A DNA stretch of 64,000 nucleotides from Citreicoccus inhibens (GTDB lineage Bacteria > Myxococcota > Myxococcia > Myxococcales > Myxococcaceae). The translations under genes were made by a program, and so were the position numbers. Every line of letters starts with the position of its first letter. Position 1 is the first letter of the stretch. The stretch lies in contig NZ_JAHNZT010000008.1 in NCBI RefSeq assembly GCF_019039035.1, forward strand, positions 186,001-250,000, in the 5' to 3' direction. Below, piece after piece: positions 25,342 through 34,009 of this stretch. Below the pieces are notes generated by a model, which saw only the letters and a list, made by a program, of their open reading frames with translations, was not told the origin of the DNA and ran no database searches.

Positions 25342-26160
25342 TTACGGCGAACCGGCGGCGGCGGCCTTCTCGGAGGTGCCGCCCTTGATGATCTGGATGA
25401 TCTCCCGGCGCTTCTGCTCCAGGACGCGGGTGCGCTCGCCAGACAACAGCGTGCTGATGGTGGCGCGGCCACGCTCCTCGATCATGTCCACGTCGTCCTC
25501 GTTGCGCAGCGACAGGGTGAGCTGCCCCAGCTCCGTCGCGAGCACCAGGATCTCCGCCTCCTCCGGCAGCACCATCAGCGACACGTTCGCGTAGTCGCGC
25601 TGGTTCTCCGGGATGAGGTTCACGTTGGTGGTACCGGTGATCTTTCCGGTCGCCACCACGATGATGTTCTGCAGCAGCGTCACGGCCACGTTCTCCTGGG
25701 ACTGCGGATCCAGGAACGTCCCGATGATGTCCACGTGGTCGTTCGGACGAATCCAGCCACCCACGGCCGTGGTCGGCTTGGCCTCGATGGTGATGGCGCG
25801 GGCCTTCTTCTGCACCTTGGTGGAGAGGCGCTCCGCCGCCTTCGTCGTCTCGAACTGGCTCCAGAGGATGGGGTCGCCGGCCTGCAGCGCCACCAGCACC
25901 TTCTGGTTCACGATGTAGCCCGCGGAGTCCGGCTTCACCACGGACGACGTGACGAACTGCTCGGGCACCGAGCGCTGGGAGATCATCTCGTAGTTGATGA
26001 CCGTCCCCTCGGGCATGTCCTGGGCCGCCACGACCACCGGCACGAGGTTCCAGCCACGACGAACGTCGGCTTCCTTCTTCTTGATGGCCGAATAGGCCAC
26101 GACGCCCGCGAGCAGTCCAAGCACGAGCGCGACGATGAGGGGAGTCTTACCCTTCAGCAT
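25342..26160 (-). CDS. cpaB: Flp pilus assembly protein CpaB/RcpC
   Basis: 272 aa. N-terminal membrane anchor (LIVALVLGLLAGVVAYSAI), then an SAF domain (VVVAAQDMPEGTVINYEMI) and an RcpC/CpaB domain (KARAITIEAKPTTAVGGWI through GQLTLSLRNEDD). CpaB proteins stabilise the outer-membrane secretin of Tad systems from the periplasm. ATG 26160 follows a GGAGG site ten bases upstream. No secretin gene is nearby, so the partner must be unlinked. Confidence 0.92.
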   Translation of the reverse strand: MLKGKTPLIVALVLGLLAGVVAYSAIKKKEADVRRGWNLVPVVVAAQDMPEGTVINYEMISQRSVPEQFVTSSVVKPDSAGYIVNQKVLVALQAGDPILWSQFETTKAAERLSTKVQKKARAITIEAKPTTAVGGWIRPNDHVDIIGTFLDPQSQENVAVTLLQNIIVVATGKITGTTNVNLIPENQRDYANVSLMVLPEEAEILVLATELGQLTLSLRNEDDVDMIEERGRATISTLLSGERTRVLEQKRREIIQIIKGGTSEKAAAAGSP

Positions 26161-26247
26161 GGTTCAGGAACCTCCAGAACGGGGGGGCGCCGTCATGGCG
26201 GCGAGTCTTTCCAAGGGGGTACGGCGCCCAGCGGCAAACGGCGGCGG

Positions 26248-26277
26248 ATGTTAGCCGTGTGATAGAGCAGGTGTCAA
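26248..26277 (-). promoter_or_regulatory. Sigma-70-like promoter upstream of cpaB-tadB-tadC
   Basis: On the minus strand TTGACA (26277-26272) and TAACAT (26253-26248) are separated by 18 bases; the -35 is a perfect consensus. Transcription would begin near 26241, leaving a leader of about 80 bases before the cpaB ATG. It sits in a 174-base gap that contains no ORF of note, allowing the platform genes to be expressed separately from the pseudopilin genes upstream. Confidence 0.55.
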
Positions 26278-26334
26278 AACCACCTCTCGCGACAGAGCAG
26301 TTTCCCGCGCCATCCCCTCCCCGTCCACCTCACG

Positions 26335-27009
26335 TCACAGTTCGGCGAGCGCCGCGCGATCATCCGCGGTCAGGCCGCTGCCGTCGGTGATGTGCCAGAG
26401 GGCCTCCTGGACCACCTCTACCTTGGAGCCATCCTCCGCGATGTGCTTGCCCTTGATGAGCGAGATGAGCTCCTTGACCTGCGCGTTCTGGGTGACGGGG
26501 CCCAGCGTGTAGCGCGCCTTCGGCTCAGAGGCGGAGCGGTTGTGGTTGAGGCAGAAGGCGTAGAGGGGCAACGGCCCGCTCTTCACCTGAGGGCCCGCGT
26601 CCGCGCCGCCGGGGTAGATGACCACGTGGACATCCTCCAACAGGATTCCGTGCTGGAAGTCGGGAGACGACGCCACGAGCACGAGCCCCGCCGGCAGGTC
26701 GAGCGGAACCCCCACGACGCCATCATTGCGAACCGGCACGCACGCGCGAACCATGAACCCCGAGCCCAACGGATCCAACTGCACCGGGGCGCAGTAGCCG
26801 TCGTCATCCGTGCCCGTCAGCTCCCCCTCGAGACGCAGCCCCGTCGGCAGCGACCACGCCGTCCCCACCGGGCGGCCTCGGTCATCCCCGAACCCGGCCT
26901 TGTCACCGGCGCCTCCACCGCCCCCTCCCCCGCCGTCCTTGTCTTCGCTGCACCCCGACAGCACCAGCAGGCCCACCGCCGCCATCCGCAGCCACGTCAT
27001 CGACTTCAT
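26335..27009 (-). CDS. Predicted lipoprotein of the Tad-like locus
   Basis: 224 aa. Lipoprotein signal MKSMTWLRMAAVGLLVLSGC with lipidation at C20, followed by an acidic and poly-glycine tether. The mature domain has two well separated cysteines and a PxxVQLDPLGSGFM-like beta segment; no known family. A strong ribosome site (GGAGG, eight bases) supports ATG 27009. Position between the pseudopilin genes and cpaB suggests an accessory, possibly outer-membrane, component; some Tad systems carry a pilotin-like lipoprotein, but similarity cannot be judged here. Confidence 0.72.
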   Translation of the reverse strand: MKSMTWLRMAAVGLLVLSGCSEDKDGGGGGGGGAGDKAGFGDDRGRPVGTAWSLPTGLRLEGELTGTDDDGYCAPVQLDPLGSGFMVRACVPVRNDGVVGVPLDLPAGLVLVASSPDFQHGILLEDVHVVIYPGGADAGPQVKSGPLPLYAFCLNHNRSASEPKARYTLGPVTQNAQVKELISLIKGKHIAEDGSKVEVVQEALWHITDGSGLTADDRAALAEL

Positions 27010-27040
27010 GCGTCATTCCTCCCGGAGACCCACGCGATGT

Positions 27041-27058
27041 CGGGTCCGTCAAGACCCG
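27041..27058 (-). promoter_or_regulatory. Hairpin in the gap upstream of the lipoprotein gene
   Basis: CGGGTC (27041-27046) and GACCCG (27053-27058) make a perfect 6-bp stem with a 6-base loop, in the 113-base gap between the membrane-protein gene and the lipoprotein gene. No T-run follows. It may be an mRNA processing or attenuation element within the operon. Confidence 0.3.
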
Positions 27059-27122
27059 GCCTCGCACAGCGTCGCCGAGTGAGGCGGTCCGCGCAACAGG
27101 ACAGTGCGGGCCCGGCCGCGGC

Positions 27123-27860
27123 TCAGGGCTCGCGAGGCTGGGTGGGAGGCAAGTCCGGATTGAACAGGCCGCGCAGGACGACGGGGGCGCCCGTCTCGTC
27201 GTGGAGGAACACGGGCTGCCCCGCCTCCACCCCCACCGCGCGGACCTCGAACGAGATGCCGTCCGGTGACACGAAGACCCAGACGTCCCCCGGCACGAGC
27301 GGCGTGGGCCGGGCATCCGGCGCGGTCAGCCACACCAGTCGCGGCGACACCGGCCGGAAGAAGCGATTGCTGACGCGCGAGCCGGACTGAGTCACCGCCC
27401 CGAGCGACTCCACCCACGGCTCGGGGCGCGCCGGCACCTCGCCCTCCTCTTGCAGCACGCCCACCCAGCGCAGGTGGACGCGACGCGCGGAGGACAGGAT
27501 GGACAGGTTCGCGGCGCGCTCGGAGCGCTCCAGGGGCGGCCCCCAAGAGCCCGTGAGCATCGTGGCCAGCACGCCCAGGAGGATGCAGACCGAGGCCCAC
27601 AGCGGCGCGGAGACGGAGCGCACCAACGCCACGCCCAACCTCAGGACGCCCACCGCCGCGAGCACCGAGCCCACCAGCAGCACGCCGCGCGGCGGCTCTC
27701 CCGTGTGATAGGGCCAGCCCACGACTTCGCCCAGGTACTGCCACTCGGGAATGGCGGCGCCGAAGACGAGGGCCGCCAACCCCAGGAAGATGATGGCGTG
27801 CACCCAGCGCAGACCCGCGGAAGAGGAGGTCGCGCGCGCGTCCTTCGAAGACGACTTCAC
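27123..27860 (-). CDS. Membrane protein of unknown function in the Tad-like locus
   Basis: 245 aa from GTG 27860, overlapping the previous gene stop by four bases. Three or four hydrophobic helices occupy residues ~18-100 (WVHAIIFLGLAALVFGA and following); the C-terminal ~140 residues look like a soluble beta-rich domain. No family recognised. Translational coupling to the small pilin-like gene indicates that it belongs to the same machine. Confidence 0.72.
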   Translation of the reverse strand: MKSSSKDARATSSSAGLRWVHAIIFLGLAALVFGAAIPEWQYLGEVVGWPYHTGEPPRGVLLVGSVLAAVGVLRLGVALVRSVSAPLWASVCILLGVLATMLTGSWGPPLERSERAANLSILSSARRVHLRWVGVLQEEGEVPARPEPWVESLGAVTQSGSRVSNRFFRPVSPRLVWLTAPDARPTPLVPGDVWVFVSPDGISFEVRAVGVEAGQPVFLHDETGAPVVLRGLFNPDLPPTQPREP

Positions 27861-28087
27861 GGGAACGGCAGGTTCAGCACGAAGTAATACGAGTCGTAAT
27901 AAACTTGGTACGCCTCCATGAAGAGGTCGATGACGTTGGCTTGCTTGTCCGCGCTCCAGCGAACCTTCACCGAGGCGCCCACCACGAGCGCCACGACGAG
28001 GACCCAGTTGAGCATGGAGTACTCAACCATCGCCTGACCGCGACGGGCGCGGCGAGCAGCGCGCTGCGACGACTTCGCGGGCTTCAT
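27857..28087 (-). CDS. Small Flp/TadE-like pilin
   Basis: 76 aa. Basic leader RAARRARRG is followed by QAMVEYSMLNWVLVVALVVGA: a glycine at the cleavage point, glutamate at +5 and tyrosine at +6, then a hydrophobic helix, the signature of type IVb (Flp) prepilins. After the helix only ~35 residues remain, rich in Tyr and Phe. ATG 28087 overlaps the upstream stop (ATGA) and its own stop overlaps the next start (GTGA). It is the best candidate in this window for a major filament-forming subunit. Confidence 0.75.
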   Translation of the reverse strand: MKPAKSSQRAARRARRGQAMVEYSMLNWVLVVALVVGASVKVRWSADKQANVIDLFMEAYQVYYDSYYFVLNLPFP

Positions 28088-28878
28088 GGGTGGGGCTCCT
28101 CTTCCTGCAACCACGGCAGCTTGCCGAAGGCCTGGTCCGCATACTCCAGCCGGACGGGCACCTCGTTGGGGGTGGGCATGCGGATGCGCGGCTGCGCGTC
28201 CACGCCATGCTCCACGACCTCCATGCTCTGGCCGATCCCCGGAATCTCGATCTTCGCCAGATGCATGATGGGAATCTCTCGGCTCATCCACATGCGCTTC
28301 AACACGGTGGACCGCAACACCACCTCGACCGGCACCGCGGTGACGGAGCCGGCCTGCGTCATCAACCTCGCCTCGCGGCCCGACCGTATCACGGGCGGAG
28401 GCAGCGCTCGCTCCGCCGGGGTGGGCGGGGCCTCGGGAGGCCCCTCCGGACGCTCGCGCCCCTCTTTCAACACGTGCTCCAGGGCCTCGGGCGAGTACTC
28501 CTGCGGCTTGCCATACCCCGCCGAGGCGATGAGGCGGGTGATGGGCTCCTGCGTCCCCGCCCCCTCCAGCGCCACCAACATCTTCATCTGCCCCAGCGGC
28601 GCGCGCATGGCCGGATGGGTGCCAATCTCAATCTCCAGCCACATCGCGTCGCGGCCGTGCCGGTCCTTCTCCTGCCCCACGAAGGCCAGCCGCCAGTAGT
28701 GGACGCGTGCCCCACCGCCATCGAGCTTGTACGTCACCCAGTCGCCCACCTGGGCGCTGCGCACGCCACGCGCCATGTGGTCCATCAGGGCGCGCATCAT
28801 TGGCGGGGGCGCACTCGCCCGGCCGGGCGAAGCCACCAACCCCACGGCCAACGCCACCATCACCACCAGCCCCCTCAC
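28084..28878 (-). CDS. Exported protein of unknown function in the Tad-like locus
   Basis: 264 aa from GTG 28878 (GTGA overlap with the upstream gene). Signal peptide of ~22 residues (MRGLVVMVALAVGLVASPGRAS). The mature protein has a beta-rich N-terminal part (VGDWVTYKLDGGGARVHYW), a Pro/Glu-rich linker in the middle and a second domain of ~90 residues. No cysteine pair or catalytic motif seen. Coupled genes on both sides imply a periplasmic part of the apparatus. Confidence 0.75.
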   Translation of the reverse strand: MRGLVVMVALAVGLVASPGRASAPPPMMRALMDHMARGVRSAQVGDWVTYKLDGGGARVHYWRLAFVGQEKDRHGRDAMWLEIEIGTHPAMRAPLGQMKMLVALEGAGTQEPITRLIASAGYGKPQEYSPEALEHVLKEGRERPEGPPEAPPTPAERALPPPVIRSGREARLMTQAGSVTAVPVEVVLRSTVLKRMWMSREIPIMHLAKIEIPGIGQSMEVVEHGVDAQPRIRMPTPNEVPVRLEYADQAFGKLPWLQEEEPHP

Positions 28879-29657
28879 GGCGCCGCCTCCTTCTGAGCCT
28901 TCTGCGCGCGCTCGTACGCGGCCTTGCTCTCACGCACGGCCGCGTCATTGGGGACCGCGTCCGGGCGATCCGAGCCGACCCACATCTGCAACATCGCGGT
29001 GACGCCCTCGTCCACGGGGCTGAGGTTGGTGACCACCTGCTCGCCCTTGCGCGCGTGCTCCAGCGTGACGCGCGTCTGTCCGCCGACCTTGACCGCGGAC
29101 TCGCGCACGGGCGCATAGCCTTGCTTGCTCATCTCCTGCACGACGCGCTGGCGCACCGTGGCCATGTCGCCCTCGACGAGCGCCGAGCGATGCTGAGACC
29201 CTCCAGCCGCGTCGCGCGACGCGAGGTCCTCGCTGAACAAGGTGCCCTCCAACTTCACCAGCCCCGACGCGGGACTCTTGGGCGCGCTCATCCACAGGTC
29301 GCGCAGCACCGTGAAGCCCAGCGTCTTCCCCAGGTGCCGCCGCAGCACCACGCCGCGCTGGAGCCCCTCGCGCGTGTAGAGCGCCGACACGACCGCCTCT
29401 TCCTTCAGGTCCCCATCCACCGCGGTGGGGTAGCCCTGGGAGCGCCACTGCTTGACGAAGTAGTCCACGACCTTGTCCATCGGGTCGTCGGTGAGGAAGT
29501 AGGCCATGCGGTAGTACTCCCCCGCGATGACCAGATCGTTCCCGATGCGCGTGTGCACGGTGCCCGGATACACGGGCAGCTCCTGCTGAGCGCTCGCGCT
29601 GAGCGCACCCAGCAGCAACATGAGGACGAGGCCGCGCCGCGCCGCCGCGCTACTCAC
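28875..29657 (-). CDS. Exported protein of unknown function in the Tad-like locus
   Basis: 260 aa from GTG 29657, which overlaps the upstream tadE-like stop; from there the product starts with a regular signal peptide (SSAAARRGLVLMLLLGALSASAQ). An in-frame start 24 bases earlier would add MRTRTSEI. The mature domain contains repeated alpha-beta blocks (VVDYFVKQWRSQGYPT and VVQEMSKQGYAPV), suggesting an internal duplication. No family recognised; probably periplasmic. Confidence 0.75.
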   Translation of the reverse strand: MSSAAARRGLVLMLLLGALSASAQQELPVYPGTVHTRIGNDLVIAGEYYRMAYFLTDDPMDKVVDYFVKQWRSQGYPTAVDGDLKEEAVVSALYTREGLQRGVVLRRHLGKTLGFTVLRDLWMSAPKSPASGLVKLEGTLFSEDLASRDAAGGSQHRSALVEGDMATVRQRVVQEMSKQGYAPVRESAVKVGGQTRVTLEHARKGEQVVTNLSPVDEGVTAMLQMWVGSDRPDAVPNDAAVRESKAAYERAQKAQKEAAP

Positions 29658-30825
29658 AATTTCGGATGTCCTGGTTCTCATCGCCCTTGGTGGCGGCCAC
29701 GCTGTTGGCGGCGGAGGGGTCCTCGGCCTGCGCGTTCTTGCAGCCCATGAAGTTCTCGCCGCGCGCCTCGAAGATCTTGATGTACTGCGACTTCTCCAGC
29801 TCCCGGTCGCGGAACGGCGCGGTGTCGAAGCACTGGGGCCGCTCGTAGTCCAGCAGGGACTTGGACTTGGTCATCTGGTCCTGGAGACCGTGGACGCCAT
29901 TGGCGGGGAACGTGTTGATGCCCGTGCACTCCAGCGTGCCTGGCAGGCCGTAGTTCTTGGAGATGACGAACGTGCCCAGGAACGCGGGCGAGAACTTCTT
30001 GAAGAAGTCCAAGACGCTTCCCAGCGGCGAGCTTTCAATCTTCGCCTTCACGCCCAGGAAGGTCATGCGATTGACCTGCTGGTAGAGGCCGTGCGGATCT
30101 CCGCCCGCCGTGTGCCCACCCGCGCGCCGCCCATTGATGACCGCGTCGCCGCCGTCCGGCAGATTCCAACCCGTGGCGTACATGGAGAAGTGAGACTTCA
30201 ACTCCAGGTTCGCCAGGTTGCGATTTCCGAACGTGTTCACCTTGAAGAAGCCCCCCGACCCGGACTCCTCCAGGTACCGCTTGGGCAGGATGGAGTTGGC
30301 GAACTTCATGCTCACGCTCGTGTCCACCCACCCCTTGGTGTTGAGCTTCCAGAAGTTGAGCAGGCCCTTGGCGCCACCATTCACCGCGCCCAGCACGTCC
30401 GAAGCCCAGCCCTCCCCTGAGTTGCCCAACACCAGGCCGCCCTCGATGAACGGCACCTCGCGGTTGGTGACCTCGGCCTTCACGTTCGTGTAGTTCGCGA
30501 TGAAGTTGCCCGCGCGGGCATTGGGCTCCACCGAGTCCATGTCCTTGTAGCGCTCGAGGGCCTCCTCCAGCGCCTCCTTCTTCGCGTCATCGAAGGCGGC
30601 GTCATGCTCCGCCTTGGCGATGTCCGTCAGCGTGTAGCTGGTCATCTCGAAGGTGGTGTACCGCGCCATCTCCAAGAGCTTCAGCTTCGCCCGCACCAAC
30701 TCGGTGAGGTACATGCTGAACATCAGGATCATCACCAGCACGGGGACGATGACCGCGAACTCGACGGTGGCGGCGCCCCGTCGCGTCAACTTCCGTGTGC
30801 GCGCGTGGAACATGGCGGGGCTCAA
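29650..30825 (-). CDS. TadE-like pseudopilin with large C-terminal domain
   Basis: 391 aa, against ~150-200 for ordinary TadE proteins. Basic leader then RRGAATVEFAVIVPVLVMI: glycine cleavage point, glutamate at +5 and phenylalanine at +6, and a hydrophobic helix. The remaining ~340 residues form a large exported domain with three cysteines toward the C-terminus. Similar oversized pseudopilins occur in the M. xanthus Kil system and were proposed to act at the prey contact tip (recalled, not checked). ATG 30825 overlaps the tadG-like stop. Confidence 0.83.
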   Translation of the reverse strand: MSPAMFHARTRKLTRRGAATVEFAVIVPVLVMILMFSMYLTELVRAKLKLLEMARYTTFEMTSYTLTDIAKAEHDAAFDDAKKEALEEALERYKDMDSVEPNARAGNFIANYTNVKAEVTNREVPFIEGGLVLGNSGEGWASDVLGAVNGGAKGLLNFWKLNTKGWVDTSVSMKFANSILPKRYLEESGSGGFFKVNTFGNRNLANLELKSHFSMYATGWNLPDGGDAVINGRRAGGHTAGGDPHGLYQQVNRMTFLGVKAKIESSPLGSVLDFFKKFSPAFLGTFVISKNYGLPGTLECTGINTFPANGVHGLQDQMTKSKSLLDYERPQCFDTAPFRDRELEKSQYIKIFEARGENFMGCKNAQAEDPSAANSVAATKGDENQDIRNCE

Positions 30826-32912
30826 TGGGTGATGACCTTGGCCGCGATGCCGCGCACCTGGGTGGGGAGCTGTGACTCCAGCGTCGTGATGAGCGGGAGC
30901 GTCCCTCGCCCCTGGTACACGGACGCCAGTCGCGGGCGCCAGTAGGGGTTGAAGAAGTTCGGATGCTCCGTCCAGTTGCCCGGCCGGTGGTAGTACGTCT
31001 GGCCGCGGGTGATGACGTTGAGCCCCTCGACGAAGCCGGCGAACTTCTTCCGGTCGTTCTTCATCTCCAGGCCGTGCGTGTCGCTCGTGAAGGAGAACTT
31101 CACCTTGCCCTGGTCGTTGAGCTGCGCGGGCGCGTTCGTGCCAGCGTCCTTGTCCTTGAGGTCCTTGTTCATGACCTCGTCCGGGGACTTGTTCAGCGCC
31201 ACCCAGGTGGACGGCTGGTTGAAGTCGAACCGGTCGCGCTTCGCGGCGGTCTCGGTGCTCGCCTTGCGATCACAGACACCGTCGAACTGACCGGGCTCGA
31301 AGTGCATGAACGGGACGACGCCGCCCCACGGATGGTTGGTGTCCTCCGCCGGGTGCACGTTCGCCGTGTACACGCTGATCTTCCCTGCCCCCAGGAAGCA
31401 CACGGGCAAGGTGCAGATCTTGTGCTCCGTGACGCCCACCTCGCCCTCGGGCCCGCTGGGGCGCGTGTAGCCGCGCCACGTCGTGTCGCCCGTGGGCATG
31501 CGCTGCGGATGCACGCGCCAGTGCACGCCGCCGTTCTGGAATGAGCCTTCCGTGGCGTTCATGGCCCAGATGCTCGTCTTGGCCATGTACTGGTACGGCA
31601 TGTACTTGCCGCCGGTGTCCTTGAGGCCCTTGCGCGGATCGCCCCAGCACTCGCTGGGGTCCTTCACGTCGGTCTTGCAAGACAGCGGGTTGCGGAAGCC
31701 CGGGATGTTGGCCGGCCCGAACTTCAGCCAGTACAGGTCATCCGAGCCCATGTTGTCTCCCTGGGCCATGCTGCCGAGCGACGGAGCGATGCCCTCGCGC
31801 CAATCCCGGATGTAATTGCGCGCGGTGTTCGTCTTCACGATCTTCGCGCGGTCCGGGTTGTTGACCGTGAGCAGACGCGTCTGGCCCAGCTTGCCGAAGC
31901 TGAACACGCCCGGGATGTCGATCTCGTTGTTGAGCCAGTCGCGGAGGATGCCCAGCCAGTCCGGCAACGGGATGAGATCCCCCAGGCGCCGGGACGTGAT
32001 GAAGCGCTCCTGGCAGGAGATGAGGTCCACGCTGCCCACGCCCAGACTCCCCTTCGAGTCGCAGGCATAGCGGGTGGCGTTGGCCACCGCGCCCATGGCG
32101 CGCTTGGCGCGGGCCTCCTTCTCATCGTGGCGCCACGCCTCGGGTTTGATGGGCTTGAAGGGATTGACGGGCATGCCCAGCGGGCGCCCACCTGCCTCTG
32201 GGAAGTGCGACTGATCGAAGAGGCATTGGCTGATGACGCCCGTGACCCCCTGGCTGACCAGCGAGTTGATGTTCTTGTCGTTATCCGCGATGACCGTGTC
32301 GGTGGTCTGCAAGACGTGCGTGGACGCCGACATCATCACCGCTTGTGAGGCGAAGAACAGGACGCTGTTGAGTATCCGGTGGGTCGGGATGATGAATTTG
32401 CCAATGAGCTTGTCTGGGTTGGTCGTCCGGATGAGCGTATGGAAAGCCTTGACGATCATCCGCCAGGCATCCATCGCCTTGTCTATGATCTTCAAAACCT
32501 GCCCGATGTAAGGCAAGGCTTCGAGAATGGGACAGGCCACCTTCCAGAAGATATTCTTGGATTTACCCGCGCATGGGTTCAGCGTCTTCATGAACCCATA
32601 CGTGTCCGCGAGGAAGGCCTCCGCGAAGTAGATGAGCGACAGCAGCGACTGCCACATCATCGCGGAGACGTAGTGTGATGCCTGGGTGCGGTTGGCGTAG
32701 GCGTAGAAGTTGAACGCCCGCGCCTCCATGGCGGACATGGAGTAGGCGGCCGCGTCCGCGGTGTTCTGCAGGCGAATGCGCTCGTGGACGGTATGGCCGA
32801 TGTTGACGGTCGTGACGACCGCGATGGACATCACCAGGACCAGCAGCGCGGCAAGCACCAGCGCCTGGCCTTCCTGGCGACGAAAACTCTGTCGGAGGAT
32901 CCGGGTGAACAT
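30822..32912 (-). CDS. TadG-like pseudopilin/Flp-assembly protein with very large C-terminal domain
   Basis: 696 aa. The N-terminus RRQEGQALVLAALLVLVMSI matches the TadE/G-like leader and helix, followed by the conserved QNTADAAAYSMSAMEARAFN segment common to TadG proteins. The rest (~600 residues) is unique, with at least eight cysteines that may form disulphides. No von Willebrand motif was seen, unlike many TadG proteins. Flanked by two TadE-like genes in the same operon. It may be a tip or anchoring component. Confidence 0.82.
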   Translation of the reverse strand: MFTRILRQSFRRQEGQALVLAALLVLVMSIAVVTTVNIGHTVHERIRLQNTADAAAYSMSAMEARAFNFYAYANRTQASHYVSAMMWQSLLSLIYFAEAFLADTYGFMKTLNPCAGKSKNIFWKVACPILEALPYIGQVLKIIDKAMDAWRMIVKAFHTLIRTTNPDKLIGKFIIPTHRILNSVLFFASQAVMMSASTHVLQTTDTVIADNDKNINSLVSQGVTGVISQCLFDQSHFPEAGGRPLGMPVNPFKPIKPEAWRHDEKEARAKRAMGAVANATRYACDSKGSLGVGSVDLISCQERFITSRRLGDLIPLPDWLGILRDWLNNEIDIPGVFSFGKLGQTRLLTVNNPDRAKIVKTNTARNYIRDWREGIAPSLGSMAQGDNMGSDDLYWLKFGPANIPGFRNPLSCKTDVKDPSECWGDPRKGLKDTGGKYMPYQYMAKTSIWAMNATEGSFQNGGVHWRVHPQRMPTGDTTWRGYTRPSGPEGEVGVTEHKICTLPVCFLGAGKISVYTANVHPAEDTNHPWGGVVPFMHFEPGQFDGVCDRKASTETAAKRDRFDFNQPSTWVALNKSPDEVMNKDLKDKDAGTNAPAQLNDQGKVKFSFTSDTHGLEMKNDRKKFAGFVEGLNVITRGQTYYHRPGNWTEHPNFFNPYWRPRLASVYQGRGTLPLITTLESQLPTQVRGIAAKVITH

Positions 32913-32925
32913 GGGGCAATTCCTC

Positions 32926-33936
32926 TTACAGGCCCCAGTCGGGCTTGAGGTGCATGATCCACTTGCGGTGGAAGTTGGACTGCATCCGCATGGTGTATGT
33001 GGCCGTCAAGGGCAGGAAGTAGCGCTTGCCGACCAGCTTCGAGACGAGGGGGATGCTGCCATCCGCCAGCCCCCAGAGGACCCACATCTCCGGGGCGTAG
33101 ACCGTGTTGTAGCCCTCTTCGTGGTCCATTCCGCGAGCCTTGCCACGCAGGGCGCTGATGTCCTTCGTGCGGTTCGTCATGTTCGCCTTCTGCTCCAGCG
33201 TCGGGCGATCAATGGCGCCACGCAGCGCGACCTGCGCGTTGGAGGCGTACCACGCGTAGAAGATGACCCAGTTGGCGAATGGCACGCGCATCTCGTACCA
33301 GTAGCGCAGGCGAATGGTGAGACGCGTGGCCTTGCGGTAGACGGTCTCGGACTCATCCGGCTGGGGCAGGTTGAAGAACTTGATGATCTTCGACTCGAGG
33401 CCGGGCACTTCCGGGAAGCTGTCCGCGCCGTCGAAGTCCAACTCCTGCCAGTTGTAGCCCGCGCGCAGCTTCCAAATCGTGTCGATGGGCGTGAAGTAGG
33501 CCGGGTTGACGGTATCCACCCGGATGATGCCGAAGAGGTTGGAGCCGTTCAGCGACTCCGGCACGACGCCGCCGCCCCACGCCAACGCGCGCATCGCCTT
33601 GTCATAGAGCTGGTGCTTTCCCCACGTCTTTCCCAGCTCGACGATGTCGTCGGTCCGCCCCATGGTGGGCAGCAACGCGACGATGGCCGCGTCGTGCATG
33701 CGCTCGTTGTTGCCGTTCCAGACGATGCCTGCGCGCGCGGCTTGATACGCCGCGTACTCCGTCATCAGTTTCGCGTGCTGGATCATCGTGAGCTGGATGA
33801 TTCCCAGCGCCAGGAAGACCATGAGCGGCATCACGAGTGCCGACTCGACGGCCACCTGGCCAGACTCCCGCCCCGCCCCAACCTTCTCAGACCGCCTCAT
33901 GTCGTCATTATCGAGAACAGCGCCCACATGACGCAT
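32926..33936 (-). CDS. TadE-like pseudopilin with large C-terminal domain
   Basis: 336 aa. After a charged N-terminus the helix begins ESGQVAVESALVMPLMVFLA: glycine, then glutamate at +5, the TadE pattern. About 270 residues of extra domain follow, rich in Trp and Tyr and free of cysteines in its middle part. ATG 33900 (MRRSEKVG) is an alternative start giving a more usual short leader; neither has a clear ribosome site. First gene of the pseudopilin operon, directly downstream of the anti-sigma gene. Confidence 0.82.
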   Translation of the reverse strand: MRHVGAVLDNDDMRRSEKVGAGRESGQVAVESALVMPLMVFLALGIIQLTMIQHAKLMTEYAAYQAARAGIVWNGNNERMHDAAIVALLPTMGRTDDIVELGKTWGKHQLYDKAMRALAWGGGVVPESLNGSNLFGIIRVDTVNPAYFTPIDTIWKLRAGYNWQELDFDGADSFPEVPGLESKIIKFFNLPQPDESETVYRKATRLTIRLRYWYEMRVPFANWVIFYAWYASNAQVALRGAIDRPTLEQKANMTNRTKDISALRGKARGMDHEEGYNTVYAPEMWVLWGLADGSIPLVSKLVGKRYFLPLTATYTMRMQSNFHRKWIMHLKPDWGL

Positions 33937-33955
33937 CGGTCAAATGGCCTGTTGC

Positions 33956-33970
33956 GCAACACTCGCTCCC
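33956..33970 (-). promoter_or_regulatory. Possible sigma-54 promoter before the pseudopilin operon
   Basis: Read on the minus strand, GGGAGCGAGTGTTGC keeps the GG at -24 and GC at -12 with correct spacing and the TTGC block, but departs from consensus at three other positions. Transcription would start near 33944. It lies in the 73-base gap after the anti-sigma gene. Weak; an ECF- or sigma-70-driven read-through from the sigma gene is equally possible. Confidence 0.25.
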
Positions 33971-34009
33971 AGGGTGTCTCAAATTCTCACACTGAGCATA
34001 TCAATTCTC

